Below are positions 28,851 through 36,147 of a stretch of 64,000 nucleotides of DNA, in pieces. Under the pieces are notes generated by a model. The model was not told the DNA's origin. It searched no databases and was given only the letters and a program-made list of their open reading frames with translations. The stretch is from CBDBBY01 sp965203215. GTDB taxonomy: Bacteria > Pseudomonadota > Alphaproteobacteria > Rhodobacterales > Rhodobacteraceae. The stretch spans positions 2,976,001 through 3,040,000 of the forward strand of contig CBDBBY010000001.1 of the NCBI GenBank assembly GCA_965203215.1, read 5' to 3'. Every line of letters begins with the position of its first letter. The first letter of the stretch is position 1. A program made the translations under genes and the position numbers.

Positions 28851-29734
28851 ATTTTTACTGTCAACAAGGGAAGCAGGCCGCCCAGCAGGGCTTGGAGATC
28901 GCGGACGGCGCACTCGCGCCACTCCGGCCGGAAGACCGTGGCGGCGGCCGTCGGCTTGTCCAAAAACCGAGAAAGCTGCCGGACAAAGCCGTCGGACCCG
29001 ATGAATTCCGGTATGCGCCGAGTCGCATCGGTAAGTCGGTCGGCATAATCCGCAACCTGCTGGACTTGGACCCTTTCCTGCACCAGTCCGGCATCCACCC
29101 CGGCACCGGTCCTTGCCAGCCAGCGCATGTCCCAGAGATCCCGCCAGCGCGGGTTGCGCCGGTCGAGCGTGGCCGGGAACGCCACCAGCTTGTCGGCGAG
29201 GATTCCGTCCTTCGTTCTGGTCTGGATGACCATGTCCCCGCAGCCATCTGGCAGGATCTGGTAGTTCCGCTTCAACTGCATCGGGCGGGCGGAATGGCCG
29301 GGGTTGCCGGCGATATCCAAATGGATGCGCTGGCGCGGCACGTCCCGCCTCTCGGGCTTGGTTACGATGCTGATCCGCCAAGTCGCGACCGCTTGGTCTC
29401 CATCCTCGATGAGTCTCTTCGGCGGTGAAACCGTCGCCTTGCCATACCGGCTGGAGAGGTAACTCTGGAGATAGCTCTCCAAGCCCGACATTTGCGCAAT
29501 GGTAAATCCTGCACCGCCGTCGAAGTCGAGATCCTCGCTGAAGCGCCGGGCGCCGTGGCATAGCCGCAGCGCCGTACCGCCGATGAACACCAGTCTGTCG
29601 AGGTATCCGCCTTTCTGCAGGCCGTGCAGGATGTCGTAATGGAGAATTTCCTTCTCCACTACAGGCCCCAAGCCGTCCAAGTCCGGGTTGTCCTGCATGG
29701 CAAGCTCGACCATGTACGCGAGATCCTGCTTCAT
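28817..29734 (-). CDS. abiEii: AbiEii-type nucleotidyltransferase toxin
   Basis: 305 residues from ATG 29734, which overlaps the antitoxin stop as ATGA and has GGAGG upstream. The nucleotidyltransferase motif is intact: GGTALRL near residue 48 then RRFSEDLDFD; a later IHLDIAGNPGHS and KDGILADKLVAF match the AbiEii/AbiGii family. These enzymes block growth by modifying tRNA or a similar target; the system is classed as type IV toxin-antitoxin and aborts phage infection. The extreme C-terminus (KISPARRKIGPA) is encoded within the repeat derived from the ABC ATPase gene, so the original tail has been replaced. Confidence 0.85.
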   Translation of the reverse strand: MKQDLAYMVELAMQDNPDLDGLGPVVEKEILHYDILHGLQKGGYLDRLVFIGGTALRLCHGARRFSEDLDFDGGAGFTIAQMSGLESYLQSYLSSRYGKATVSPPKRLIEDGDQAVATWRISIVTKPERRDVPRQRIHLDIAGNPGHSARPMQLKRNYQILPDGCGDMVIQTRTKDGILADKLVAFPATLDRRNPRWRDLWDMRWLARTGAGVDAGLVQERVQVQQVADYADRLTDATRRIPEFIGSDGFVRQLSRFLDKPTAAATVFRPEWRECAVRDLQALLGGLLPLLTVKISPARRKIGPA

Positions 29735-30306
29735 CCCGCCGACCCTCCTGCCGCCGCTTGCTCCTCCAATATCTCGCGGTAAACGTCCATGTCGACCAGA
29801 TCCAGATTGCGCCCGACTTGCCGGAGATCCCGCAACGCCGTCTCGACGCGGGCGAAGCGCAGCGGCCGTCCCTTGATCACCAAGGTAGAGGTCAGGATGT
29901 CCCGCACGGGCCGGGCCGTGTGGGTGAAATCCAGCGTGCCATAGATGCTGTGTATCTCGCCGGAACGGCCGGTGGTCATCATCGTCGTCCGGCCGACCGG
30001 GATCTGCGAGATCACCCCGAATTCCGACAGCGCCGATTCCAAGCTGACATAGCTGTATTCGCCGCTGCGCAGACGGATTGCCACCTCCTCGTTGCGCCGA
30101 GCTCGAGGGCCCCGGGAGAGGGCATTGACATAGACGCCGTGCGCGGCGCGCTTCAGGATGCCTTGGGCCACCAGACGACGCAGACCGGCGGTGAAGGTAT
30201 TGCCGGACCGCTCCGGGAATATGCTGCGCAGCTCCGCCACCGTGAAGACCGCCCGACCGTCCCGATCCAGGTCGCACAGGGTTTTGATTGCATCCACGGT
30301 TTTCAT
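29731..30306 (-). CDS. abiEi: AbiEi-type antitoxin/autoregulator
   Basis: 191 residues. An N-terminal winged helix (FTVAELRSIFPERSGNTFTA, LVAQGILKRAAHGVYVN) is followed by the AbiEi C-terminal domain (SYVSLESALSEFGVISQIP, GRPLRFARVETALRDL). AbiEi binds repeats in its own promoter and neutralises AbiEii. The stop overlaps the toxin start. A palindrome lies in the promoter directly upstream (30341-30355), consistent with autorepression. Confidence 0.85.
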   Translation of the reverse strand: MKTVDAIKTLCDLDRDGRAVFTVAELRSIFPERSGNTFTAGLRRLVAQGILKRAAHGVYVNALSRGPRARRNEEVAIRLRSGEYSYVSLESALSEFGVISQIPVGRTTMMTTGRSGEIHSIYGTLDFTHTARPVRDILTSTLVIKGRPLRFARVETALRDLRQVGRNLDLVDMDVYREILEEQAAAGGSAG

Positions 30307-30334
30307 TGGGCTGCTTTTCTGAACGAATCATGTG

Positions 30335-30364
30335 ATTATATACACAATATGTGTAGAATTCCAA
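30335..30364 (-). promoter_or_regulatory. abiE promoter with palindromic operator
   Basis: On the minus strand TTGGAA (30364-30359) and TATAAT (30340-30335) are 18 bases apart. The spacer contains TACAC/GTGTA inverted arms at 30341-30355. The -10 lies about 29 bases before the abiEi start. A repressor bound here would cover the promoter. Confidence 0.6.
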
Positions 30365-30739
30365 CCCGCTGCGCAACCCTCCCTGTTGCCGCCACAGCCC
30401 TTGTAGGGATCGACCAATGTCAACTGGACGTGGAATTCCTGCCGGGGTGTTGGTCCGCTGTCAGTTTTGCGGCTGGCCTCAGAAGAGGATGGCCTGTGTG
30501 TTCCGAGAGTTCAGTGCCGACGATGCCTGTTTCGGTTGTATCCTTGCTAACTCCCTTCCGCTTCCCGGACTGCGTTTCGAATGTTCTGCAAGAATTGTGT
30601 GAGTCGTCATGCAAAAAGCGATCCCATTCGCGCTGCGACCGGCGTTCAAGATTGCCTCAGCGCTTCTCAGAGGCTTGATGGACCGATGACGCCTTGTTTC
30701 CAAATGCTATTTTCGATGTTTCGAAAGAGCAAGGCAGGG

Positions 30740-30890
30740 ATTGCTGCAGGTGGAGGCGATAGAGGAGATTCGGCGGGTTCATTTTGAAGGTGGGCATTCG
30801 ATCAAATGGAACAGCCGGAATTTTCAAGTATCGCGCGAAACGGTACGGTAGGTTGTGCGTTCGGAAGCGACGTTGTTCGCCTATTTACAT
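30740..30890 (+). pseudogene. IS21-family IstA N-terminal remnant
   Basis: One frame reads IEEIRRVHFEGGHSIK, then QVSRETVR, a stop, then VVRSEATLFAYL, the HTH region of IstA with a nonsense codon. It parallels the remnant at 12405-12655. The rest of 30365-30740 holds no convincing gene; a cysteine-rich 61-codon frame at 30417-30602 is doubtful. Confidence 0.55.
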
Positions 30891-31040
30891 TTTTCAGTCG
30901 GATAGTTCCCTTTATTGGTGGGAAACGAAGAGGCACGCGGAACTTGTCGTTCAGTTTTAGGTCTTCGCTTGTCTCCCGTTGTACAGTTCAATGAATTCCA
31001 AGATCGACTTCTCAATGCGCTTGATGGAATCGGCGTCGCC
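30890..31040 (-). repeat. Dispersed repeat R1, copy 1 (minus orientation)
   Basis: Read on the minus strand it encodes SIKRIEKSILEFIELYNGRQ and then AKT and a stop. Bases 33435-33592 are a close copy in the opposite orientation, so the two flank the retron as inverted repeats. Further copies lie near 58.5 kb. 31041-31447 shows no gene; part of it (31120-31200) resembles the region before the IS21 remnant at 12.3 kb. Confidence 0.65.
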
Positions 31041-31447
31041 GTTCCGGATCCGGTAAGCGTCTTCAAATGCCAAAGGGATTCCGCGCTCTGGTCGGCGGCC
31101 ACGGAATCGTTCTGCTGCGTAAGTTGAATCGGCGTTCAAAGTGTCTATCCACCCGACGACACATGTTTAAATGCTCTTTCGATCATTCGGACGAGTGAGG
31201 CGGGAATGTAGGATGTGGGCGAGGGAGGGTAGATACGGCAGGCCTATTTCCGTGAGTGTCGTTCAATCAAGTATTACGTGAATTACTGAGGGTCAGTTGC
31301 TATCCGGCTGTATCGCTGGCTACGGTCAGAACGCTGTTCGGTCAGGGGCGATTGCGTCCTGCTATGAGCGTTCGACGGACTAAGTTGAGCCTCGGTTGAT
31401 ATAAAACAACTTTATAAGAACATAATAAGAATTATATAAGATTACAC

Positions 31448-31480
31448 AAATAATTTATCGCTCATGGCGATAATTTATTT
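31448..31480. promoter_or_regulatory. AT-rich palindrome upstream of the retron RNA
   Basis: Two 13-base arms (31448-31460 and 31468-31480) are inverted copies with one mismatch, around a 7-base centre. Several TATA-like hexamers precede it (31400-31440). It is well placed as an operator for the HTH protein encoded downstream, or as an RNA hairpin near the 5' end of the transcript. Confidence 0.5.
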
Positions 31481-31539
31481 GAAATCGCGTGGCTTGGTTG
31501 CTAAATGCGCAATTGAGATGAAACTTGCATACGCGAATC

Positions 31540-31730
31540 CCGTAATTGTTTGGGGCCAAGGGCCCTGCGAAGGCTCTGAGCCTTCGACTATCTCCTGCGA
31601 CTCGGAGGGAGTGGTCTTGCGCCGCACCCGTCCGGGGGCGGGTGCGGCATGGAAGGGGTCAAACGTCGCTGATCGCAGTCCTATTTCCTACGGGGGCCAA
31701 CGCAGCTGTTGGTCGGAAATAAGGAGCATT
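31540..31730 (+). ncRNA. Candidate retron msr-msd RNA
   Basis: The stretch is packed with stems: 31553-31557/31561-31565 (5 bp), 31568-31576/31578-31586 (9 bp perfect, 1-base centre), 31621-31630/31639-31648 (10 bp perfect, 8-base loop), and a compound hairpin 31682-31688/31715-31721 with an inner stem 31695-31701/31708-31714. It lies upstream of a retron-type reverse transcriptase and its HTH partner, where the msr-msd template is expected. The branching guanosine and the a1/a2 ends were not identified, so the borders are approximate. The last stem overlaps the ribosome binding site of the next ORF. Confidence 0.65.
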
Positions 31731-31734
31731 AAAC

Positions 31735-31860
31735 ATGCAAGAGAAAAAAAATCATCTCCAGCGACGGCATCGCAAACGCCCATCTTGGCGACGGAATTTA
31801 TGGAAATTCGTCGTAAACATTTATCGGGTCTGGAACCTGTTGATGTTTTGGTGGGAGTGA
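31735..31860 (+). CDS. 41-residue basic, Trp-rich peptide of the retron locus
   Basis: ATG 31735 has AAGGAG eight bases upstream (31721-31726). The peptide starts with a strongly basic half (LQRRHRKRPSWRRN) and ends with an aromatic, hydrophobic half (FVVNIYRVWNLLMFWW), with five tryptophans in all. That amphipathic plan is typical of membrane-active small toxins. The ribosome binding site lies in the 3' arm of the preceding RNA stem, so translation should depend on that structure. No family was recognised; it may be a toxin, a peptide cofactor of the RT, or a chance ORF. Confidence 0.55.
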   Translation: MQEKKNHLQRRHRKRPSWRRNLWKFVVNIYRVWNLLMFWWE

Positions 31861-31863
31861 TCG

Positions 31864-31896
31864 ATGACCCCTTCAATACTATCGACAATTGAATGA
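31864..31896 (+). CDS. Ten-codon leader ORF coupled to the HTH gene
   Basis: ATG 31864 has GGGAG six bases upstream and encodes MTPSILSTIE; its TGA overlaps the HTH start as ATGA. The HTH gene itself has no ribosome binding site, so translational coupling through this leader is plausible. Confidence 0.3.
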   Translation: MTPSILSTIE

Positions 31897-32219
31897 CGGA
31901 ATTCAATCGGCCTATGATCAACGAAGCGCTTGCGCTTGCACGAATGTACTGGGGCTATTCACAAACTGAAATGGCACAGGCACTTGGCATGTCCCAAGCT
32001 ATGGTTTCGGAAATCGAGCGAGGAGCAAAATCTGTTACCATGGAGACCTTGAACCGGTACAGTGAGGCATTGGGCGTCAAAAAATCCCAACTTATGTTCT
32101 TTGCCGAAGAAATTGAAGGTGAAGCATCTGTACGAAAAGGACGACTGATAATCGCTGAAAAGGCGCTGCGGTTGCTTCACATCTTAAAACCTGATGACGA
32201 TTTGAATGCAAAAACGTAA
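31893..32219 (+). CDS. Xre/Cro-type HTH protein of the retron
   Basis: 108 residues. HTH_3 fold near residues 15-65: YSQTEMAQALGMSQAMVSEI then ERGAKSVTMETLNRYSEALG. The C-terminal 35 residues are helical (RKGRLIIAEKALRLLHIL). The 3' end overlaps the reverse transcriptase gene by 14 bases. In the retron classification of Mestre and co-workers, retrons paired with an HTH protein are type VI; the match is by layout only. It may repress the locus, possibly at the palindrome 31448-31480, and/or act as the accessory antitoxin or effector. Confidence 0.8.
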   Translation: MTEFNRPMINEALALARMYWGYSQTEMAQALGMSQAMVSEIERGAKSVTMETLNRYSEALGVKKSQLMFFAEEIEGEASVRKGRLIIAEKALRLLHILKPDDDLNAKT

Positions 32220-33270
32220 TCGCCTTAATAACGATGAGCGTTACGAGCTAACCCGCTCACCATTTGCACAAAGCCCTACGCAAAGGGACGTTGCGAATCT
32301 ACTTCATGAAACTAAAGATGACTTGAAAAAACTGGCGACACCACGATTCAAGGAGCAATTTATAGTTCACCGTACGATTGAAGCCAACGGAAAACGCCGT
32401 GCGCTGGTATACCCTACAGGACGTTTGCGCATGGTTCACGAACGGCTCAAGTTTCATTTGGCAAAGATTATTCAGCCCAGTTACCTTATGTGTCCCCGCA
32501 AGGGGCGCTCACAGCGTGACAATGCTTTGTTGCATTTAGATTCTGCACAATTCTTTACCCTTGATATCAGGCAATTTTACCCGTCTACTACGCGGTCAAT
32601 GATACGTAGTTCTCTCATAGAGCAGTTTGGGATGTACGGAGATGTTGCGGGGTTGATTGCTCACCTTGCGACGGCAGATGACCGCGCATGTTTCGGATCA
32701 CCACTTACCCCCGTTCTCGCGTCTTTGGTGCATCGCCCTATGTTTGATCGAATTGCGGATCTCTGTAAGTTGAGTAACTTGAATTACTCTGTTTGGGTTG
32801 ATGACCTAACAATATCTGGTGAAAGAATCACCGGTAGTTTTCACCAGTCTATCCGAGAAATCATCGCTTGCAGCGGATTAAGGGCTCACAAGCTGAGGGT
32901 TTATTCCAGAAAACACACAGTATTTATTACTGGTATTGGCGTAGTTGGCACAAGCCTTGTTGTTCCAAATCGCCTTGAACTGCGATCCAAAGAACTCTGG
33001 GCGGAATTAAAGGCGGCACTGACATTTGAGGAAGTTGATTCAGTTATGACACGTCTTCTTTCGCATCTTGGTGGAGTTCGTGCAATAGTAGGGAAATCAA
33101 GTGGTAGGGGGCAGAAGATTGCAGATGAAATGAATTCTATTCGTCAGAAGCGAGATAAAATCCAAAGGAGTCATCAAGCTGGAATTGTATCAACAGTTCG
33201 GGGTTGCAAAATGCTGACGAATGCCGAAAAAATTTTATTGAAAGACGAAATCGAAACGTTGCCGTTTTAG
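32206..33270 (+). CDS. Retron-type reverse transcriptase with WVDD active site
   Basis: 354 residues. RT motifs in order: FTLDIRQFYPST with catalytic D120, FGSPLTPVLASL (the usual GxP...SP...N block), YSVWVDDLTIS with W197-V198-D199-D200, and the thumb-side FITG (240-243) corresponding to the retron VTG motif. Both catalytic aspartates are kept, but the usual Y-A-D-D reads W-V-D-D. It should copy the msd part of the upstream RNA into a branched msDNA. The gene is AT-rich against its surroundings, indicating transfer. The 14-base overlap with the HTH gene indicates one operon. Confidence 0.85.
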   Translation: MQKRNRLNNDERYELTRSPFAQSPTQRDVANLLHETKDDLKKLATPRFKEQFIVHRTIEANGKRRALVYPTGRLRMVHERLKFHLAKIIQPSYLMCPRKGRSQRDNALLHLDSAQFFTLDIRQFYPSTTRSMIRSSLIEQFGMYGDVAGLIAHLATADDRACFGSPLTPVLASLVHRPMFDRIADLCKLSNLNYSVWVDDLTISGERITGSFHQSIREIIACSGLRAHKLRVYSRKHTVFITGIGVVGTSLVVPNRLELRSKELWAELKAALTFEEVDSVMTRLLSHLGGVRAIVGKSSGRGQKIADEMNSIRQKRDKIQRSHQAGIVSTVRGCKMLTNAEKILLKDEIETLPF

Positions 33271-33434
33271 TTGCCGGAAATTTGTACAATCGCCTCAGTT
33301 CAGTTAACTGGAACTTCTGGTGACATAAAAAGCGATTTCGCTCGACTGCAGCGCGATTCGTGGTATCCCGCTTGGCAATTACTAGTGATCGAATCAACAC
33401 ATTAGAGTCCATTCGACGCTTGCTGGGTTCGGAG

Positions 33435-33592
33435 CGGCGACTGCGATTCCATCAAGCGGATTGAGAAGCCGATCTTGGAACTCATTGAACTGTACAACGG
33501 GAGAGAAGCGAAGACCTGAAACTGAACGACAAGTTCCGCGTGCCTCGTCGTCTCCCGCCAAAAAACGGAACTATCCGGCTGTAAAATGCCAC
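33435..33592 (+). repeat. Dispersed repeat R1, copy 2 (plus orientation)
   Basis: Encodes DSIKRIEKPILELIELYNGR then EAKT and a stop, followed by non-coding similarity. Inverted relative to copy 1 at 30890-31040. From the RT stop at 33270 to here no other gene is seen. Part of its left flank (33395-33436) also matches the 58.5 kb copy. Confidence 0.65.
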
Positions 33593-33677
33593 TTTGTGCG
33601 CAAGACGCAACCGCATCCGAAGATGCAGACGGCTGATCACAATGCAAATCGCATTGCGAGCGGATTCACGCGATGAA

Positions 33678-33815
33678 TTTGCGATCAGCAAGCGGCGGCA
33701 AGATCAGGCCGGGAACTGCGCCAGCCTTTGCCCGCTTGCGTTGTTGAATGTGTGGATGTGCTCAGGCGATGCAGTGAACCGCAATTCCGCGCCGGGCCGC
33801 TCTTCTGGCGGACGT
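33678..33815 (-). repeat. Right direct repeat: intact 3' end of the smoK-like gene
   Basis: The genuine end of the ABC ATPase gene, of which 28708-28850 is a diverged copy in the same orientation. Confidence 0.7.
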
Positions 33816-34741
33816 TCAAGCTTCGCAACGAACTCCGTTCCGTTATCCTTGGTCATGTACGCCAAAGCGTATTCGCCGAGCTGCTCGACCAAGTCCAGCC
33901 GGCCCGCGACCAATCCCTCGGAATTCGAACCGGGCTTCAAATGCTCCGGACGCACGCCGATGATTTCCTCGTCCCCGCAATGCACGCCGCTGTCGGACAG
34001 AAGATCGCCCGCCCGGAAGAAGTTCATTTTCGGGCTTCCGATGAACTGGGCGACGAACATGTTTCTGGGCGTTTCGTAAAGCTCCATCGGACTTCCGACC
34101 TGCTCAATCACGCCGTCGCGGAGCACGACGATCTTGTTGGCCAAGGTCATCGCCTCCACCTGGTCGTGGGTCACGTAGATCATCGTGGAGCCGAGCCGCT
34201 CGTGAAGGCGGGCGATTTCGACCCGCGTCTGCACGCGGAGAGCCGCGTCGAGGTTCGACAGCGGCTCGTCGAACAGGAAAACTTCCGGATCCCTGACGAT
34301 CGCCCGGCCGATCGCCACCCGCTGACGCTGCCCGCCGGACAGGCGGCGGGGGTTGCGGTCGAGGAATTCCGTGATCTGCAGGATTTCGGCCGCGTTTCTG
34401 ACGCGACGGTCGATCTCGTCCGGAGGCGTTCGCGCCTGCTTCAGCCCGAACGCCATGTTCTTGTACACCGTCATGTGGGGATAGAGTGCGTAAGTCTGGA
34501 AGACCATCGCGACGCCGCGCTTCGACGGCGCGACCTCGTTCACGACCTCGCCGCCGATTTCAACGGTTCCGTCCGATATGTCCTCCAGCCCGGCCACCAT
34601 CCGCAAGAGCGTCGATTTCCCGCATCCCGAAGGCCCGACGATCACCGCGAATTCCCCGTCCGCGATCTCGAGGTCCACTCCGTGAACGACCGCCACATCG
34701 CCGTACGACTTCTTCAGACCCTTTATTGTTACTCCGGCCAT
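33704..34741 (-). CDS. smoK: Sugar-alcohol ABC transporter ATP-binding protein (MalK/SmoK type)
   Basis: 345 residues from ATG 34741. Walker A GPSGCGKST near residue 38, Q-loop QTYALYPHM, signature LSGGQRQRVAIGRAI, Walker B VFLFDEPLSNLD, H-loop THDQVEAM, and a C-terminal TOBE/MalK regulatory domain (GVRPEHLKPG, PGAELRFTASPEHIHTF). It powers uptake of polyols or related sugars through an inner-membrane permease pair. It is the last gene of the minus-strand operon and overlaps the dehydrogenase stop by 13 bases. One permease of its transporter is truncated and no binding protein is visible. Confidence 0.85.
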   Translation of the reverse strand: MAGVTIKGLKKSYGDVAVVHGVDLEIADGEFAVIVGPSGCGKSTLLRMVAGLEDISDGTVEIGGEVVNEVAPSKRGVAMVFQTYALYPHMTVYKNMAFGLKQARTPPDEIDRRVRNAAEILQITEFLDRNPRRLSGGQRQRVAIGRAIVRDPEVFLFDEPLSNLDAALRVQTRVEIARLHERLGSTMIYVTHDQVEAMTLANKIVVLRDGVIEQVGSPMELYETPRNMFVAQFIGSPKMNFFRAGDLLSDSGVHCGDEEIIGVRPEHLKPGSNSEGLVAGRLDLVEQLGEYALAYMTKDNGTEFVAKLERPPEERPGAELRFTASPEHIHTFNNASGQRLAQFPA

Positions 34742-36147
34742 GTCGATTCCACCTGCTTGACGGAGGAGGCCAGCAGCGTTCCGAATTCCGGGAACCGCCG
34801 CGGCATGTCGCCCCACAATTGTTCAGATTCAATGAAAGCGCCCAGATCGTCGGTTGAAACCAGAGGAATCAGCGACTTCATGTTGGGCTCGTGGTACTGC
34901 GTGCCGACCCGCCCGAGAACGGACCGTTTCGCGAATGCATGCCAGCCGGCCACCGAGAAAATCCCCCTTGCGGGAGTGATGCCTTGCTTGAAGCAATCCT
35001 CCAGCGTCGGCTTGATGAACACGGGGATTTTCGCGTAGCCGTCGGTGCAGATGCGTTCGATCGTATCGCCGATGTTCGCATTGCGGAAGCGGTCCGCGAT
35101 TTTGTCGAGGTAGGCGGCCTTGTCGAAAGGAAGCGGGATCGTAAGCGCCGGCAGGACTTCGCGCTCCTCGTAAGCCCGGAAATGCTCCGCCAGAACCGGA
35201 TCGGCCATCGCTTCGTCGAATGTTCTGTGCCCTGCCAAAGCACCCAGGTAGGCGAGGCAGCTGTGCCCGCCGTTCAGGATGCGGATTTTCGCCTCTTCGT
35301 ACGGCTCCACGTTCGCCGTGATCGTCGCTCCGACCTGCTCCAGTTCCGGCCTCTGACCGAGGAACTTGTCCTCAACGACCCACTGGATGAAATCTTCCGC
35401 CGCGATGGTGACATCGTTGGCGCGTCCGAACAGCTCCCGCGTCTCCTGCGAGTCTTCGATCCTCGGTTTCGGCGTTATCCTGTCGACCATGGAGCACGGG
35501 AAACTGACTTCGCCATCGACCCACCGCGCCAGATCACGGTCGCCGCGCGCGTCCAGATAGGCCCGCAGGCAGCGGCTCAGCATCTTGCCGTTTTCCCGGA
35601 TGTTGTCGCAGCACAATACCGTAAGCGGTCCTGCGCGGGCTTCCCGCCTTCGGCGCAGAGCATTTCTCAGGAATGCATAGACCGATGATTCCGTTCCGCC
35701 GGAAAGCTCTTGCTCAATGACGGGATCGTCCAGATTCAAGCGCCTTGCGTCGTCGAGATAGTAGCCGCTTTCGGTGACGGTGATCGTCGCCAGATGCGCC
35801 GACGGCCGCGCCAGCAGCGCTTCCGCCCGGTCCGGAGTCCTGGCCCAATCCTCGAATGCGATGTGCGGCCGAATGAGCCGATGCCGCGTTTCGCCCGTGG
35901 TTGCAACGGTTTTCAGGACGTAGCCGTCTTTTGCGGCCGCCTTCGCGAAGCCTTCGGATTCCGACGGCCTCAGATTTACCGCTGCGATGCCCCAGCGGAG
36001 ATCGTTCGAGGCCTGCATGAAGGCGTCGAGATACACGGCTTGGTGGGCGCGGTGGAAAGCGCCGAATCCCAGGTGGACGACCCCGACTTCGCATTTTCCG
36101 CAATCATAGTCGGACGCCTGCAGGCGGCTGAGAACCGGAGCGTTCAT
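34729..36147 (-). CDS. Mannitol-type polyol dehydrogenase (long-chain family)
   Basis: 472 residues from ATG 36147, which overlaps the AraC stop. The Rossmann opening VVHLGFGAFHRAHQAVYLD, the middle VSFPCSMVDRITP, and the catalytic KxxxxNxxH motif in KIRILNGGHS are diagnostic of mannitol 2-dehydrogenase, arabinitol 4-dehydrogenase and fructuronate reductase relatives. It should oxidise a sugar alcohol to a ketose with NAD; with the xylulokinase in the operon, D-arabinitol to D-xylulose or mannitol to fructose are the likely steps. The exact substrate cannot be told. Confidence 0.85.
   Translation of the reverse strand: MNAPVLSRLQASDYDCGKCEVGVVHLGFGAFHRAHQAVYLDAFMQASNDLRWGIAAVNLRPSESEGFAKAAAKDGYVLKTVATTGETRHRLIRPHIAFEDWARTPDRAEALLARPSAHLATITVTESGYYLDDARRLNLDDPVIEQELSGGTESSVYAFLRNALRRRREARAGPLTVLCCDNIRENGKMLSRCLRAYLDARGDRDLARWVDGEVSFPCSMVDRITPKPRIEDSQETRELFGRANDVTIAAEDFIQWVVEDKFLGQRPELEQVGATITANVEPYEEAKIRILNGGHSCLAYLGALAGHRTFDEAMADPVLAEHFRAYEEREVLPALTIPLPFDKAAYLDKIADRFRNANIGDTIERICTDGYAKIPVFIKPTLEDCFKQGITPARGIFSVAGWHAFAKRSVLGRVGTQYHEPNMKSLIPLVSTDDLGAFIESEQLWGDMPRRFPEFGTLLASSVKQVESTWPE

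Noticed and set aside
28817..30376. 519-codon continuous frame covering abiEii
   Set aside because: The part before 29734 is the shadow of abiEi; the toxin start overlapping the antitoxin stop is well supported.
30417..30602. 61-codon cysteine-rich ORF between abiE and the IS21 remnant
   Set aside because: The cysteine spacing hints at a zinc finger but the region is full of remnants and there is no ribosome binding site.
31464..31892. 142-codon ORF upstream of and in frame with the HTH gene
   Set aside because: It runs through the perfect hairpins of the candidate retron RNA, has no ribosome binding site and looks non-protein-like; the RNA explanation is better.
33728..35038. 436-codon plus-strand ORF opposite the ABC ATPase
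   Set aside because: Antisense shadow of two clear genes with high-GC codon bias.
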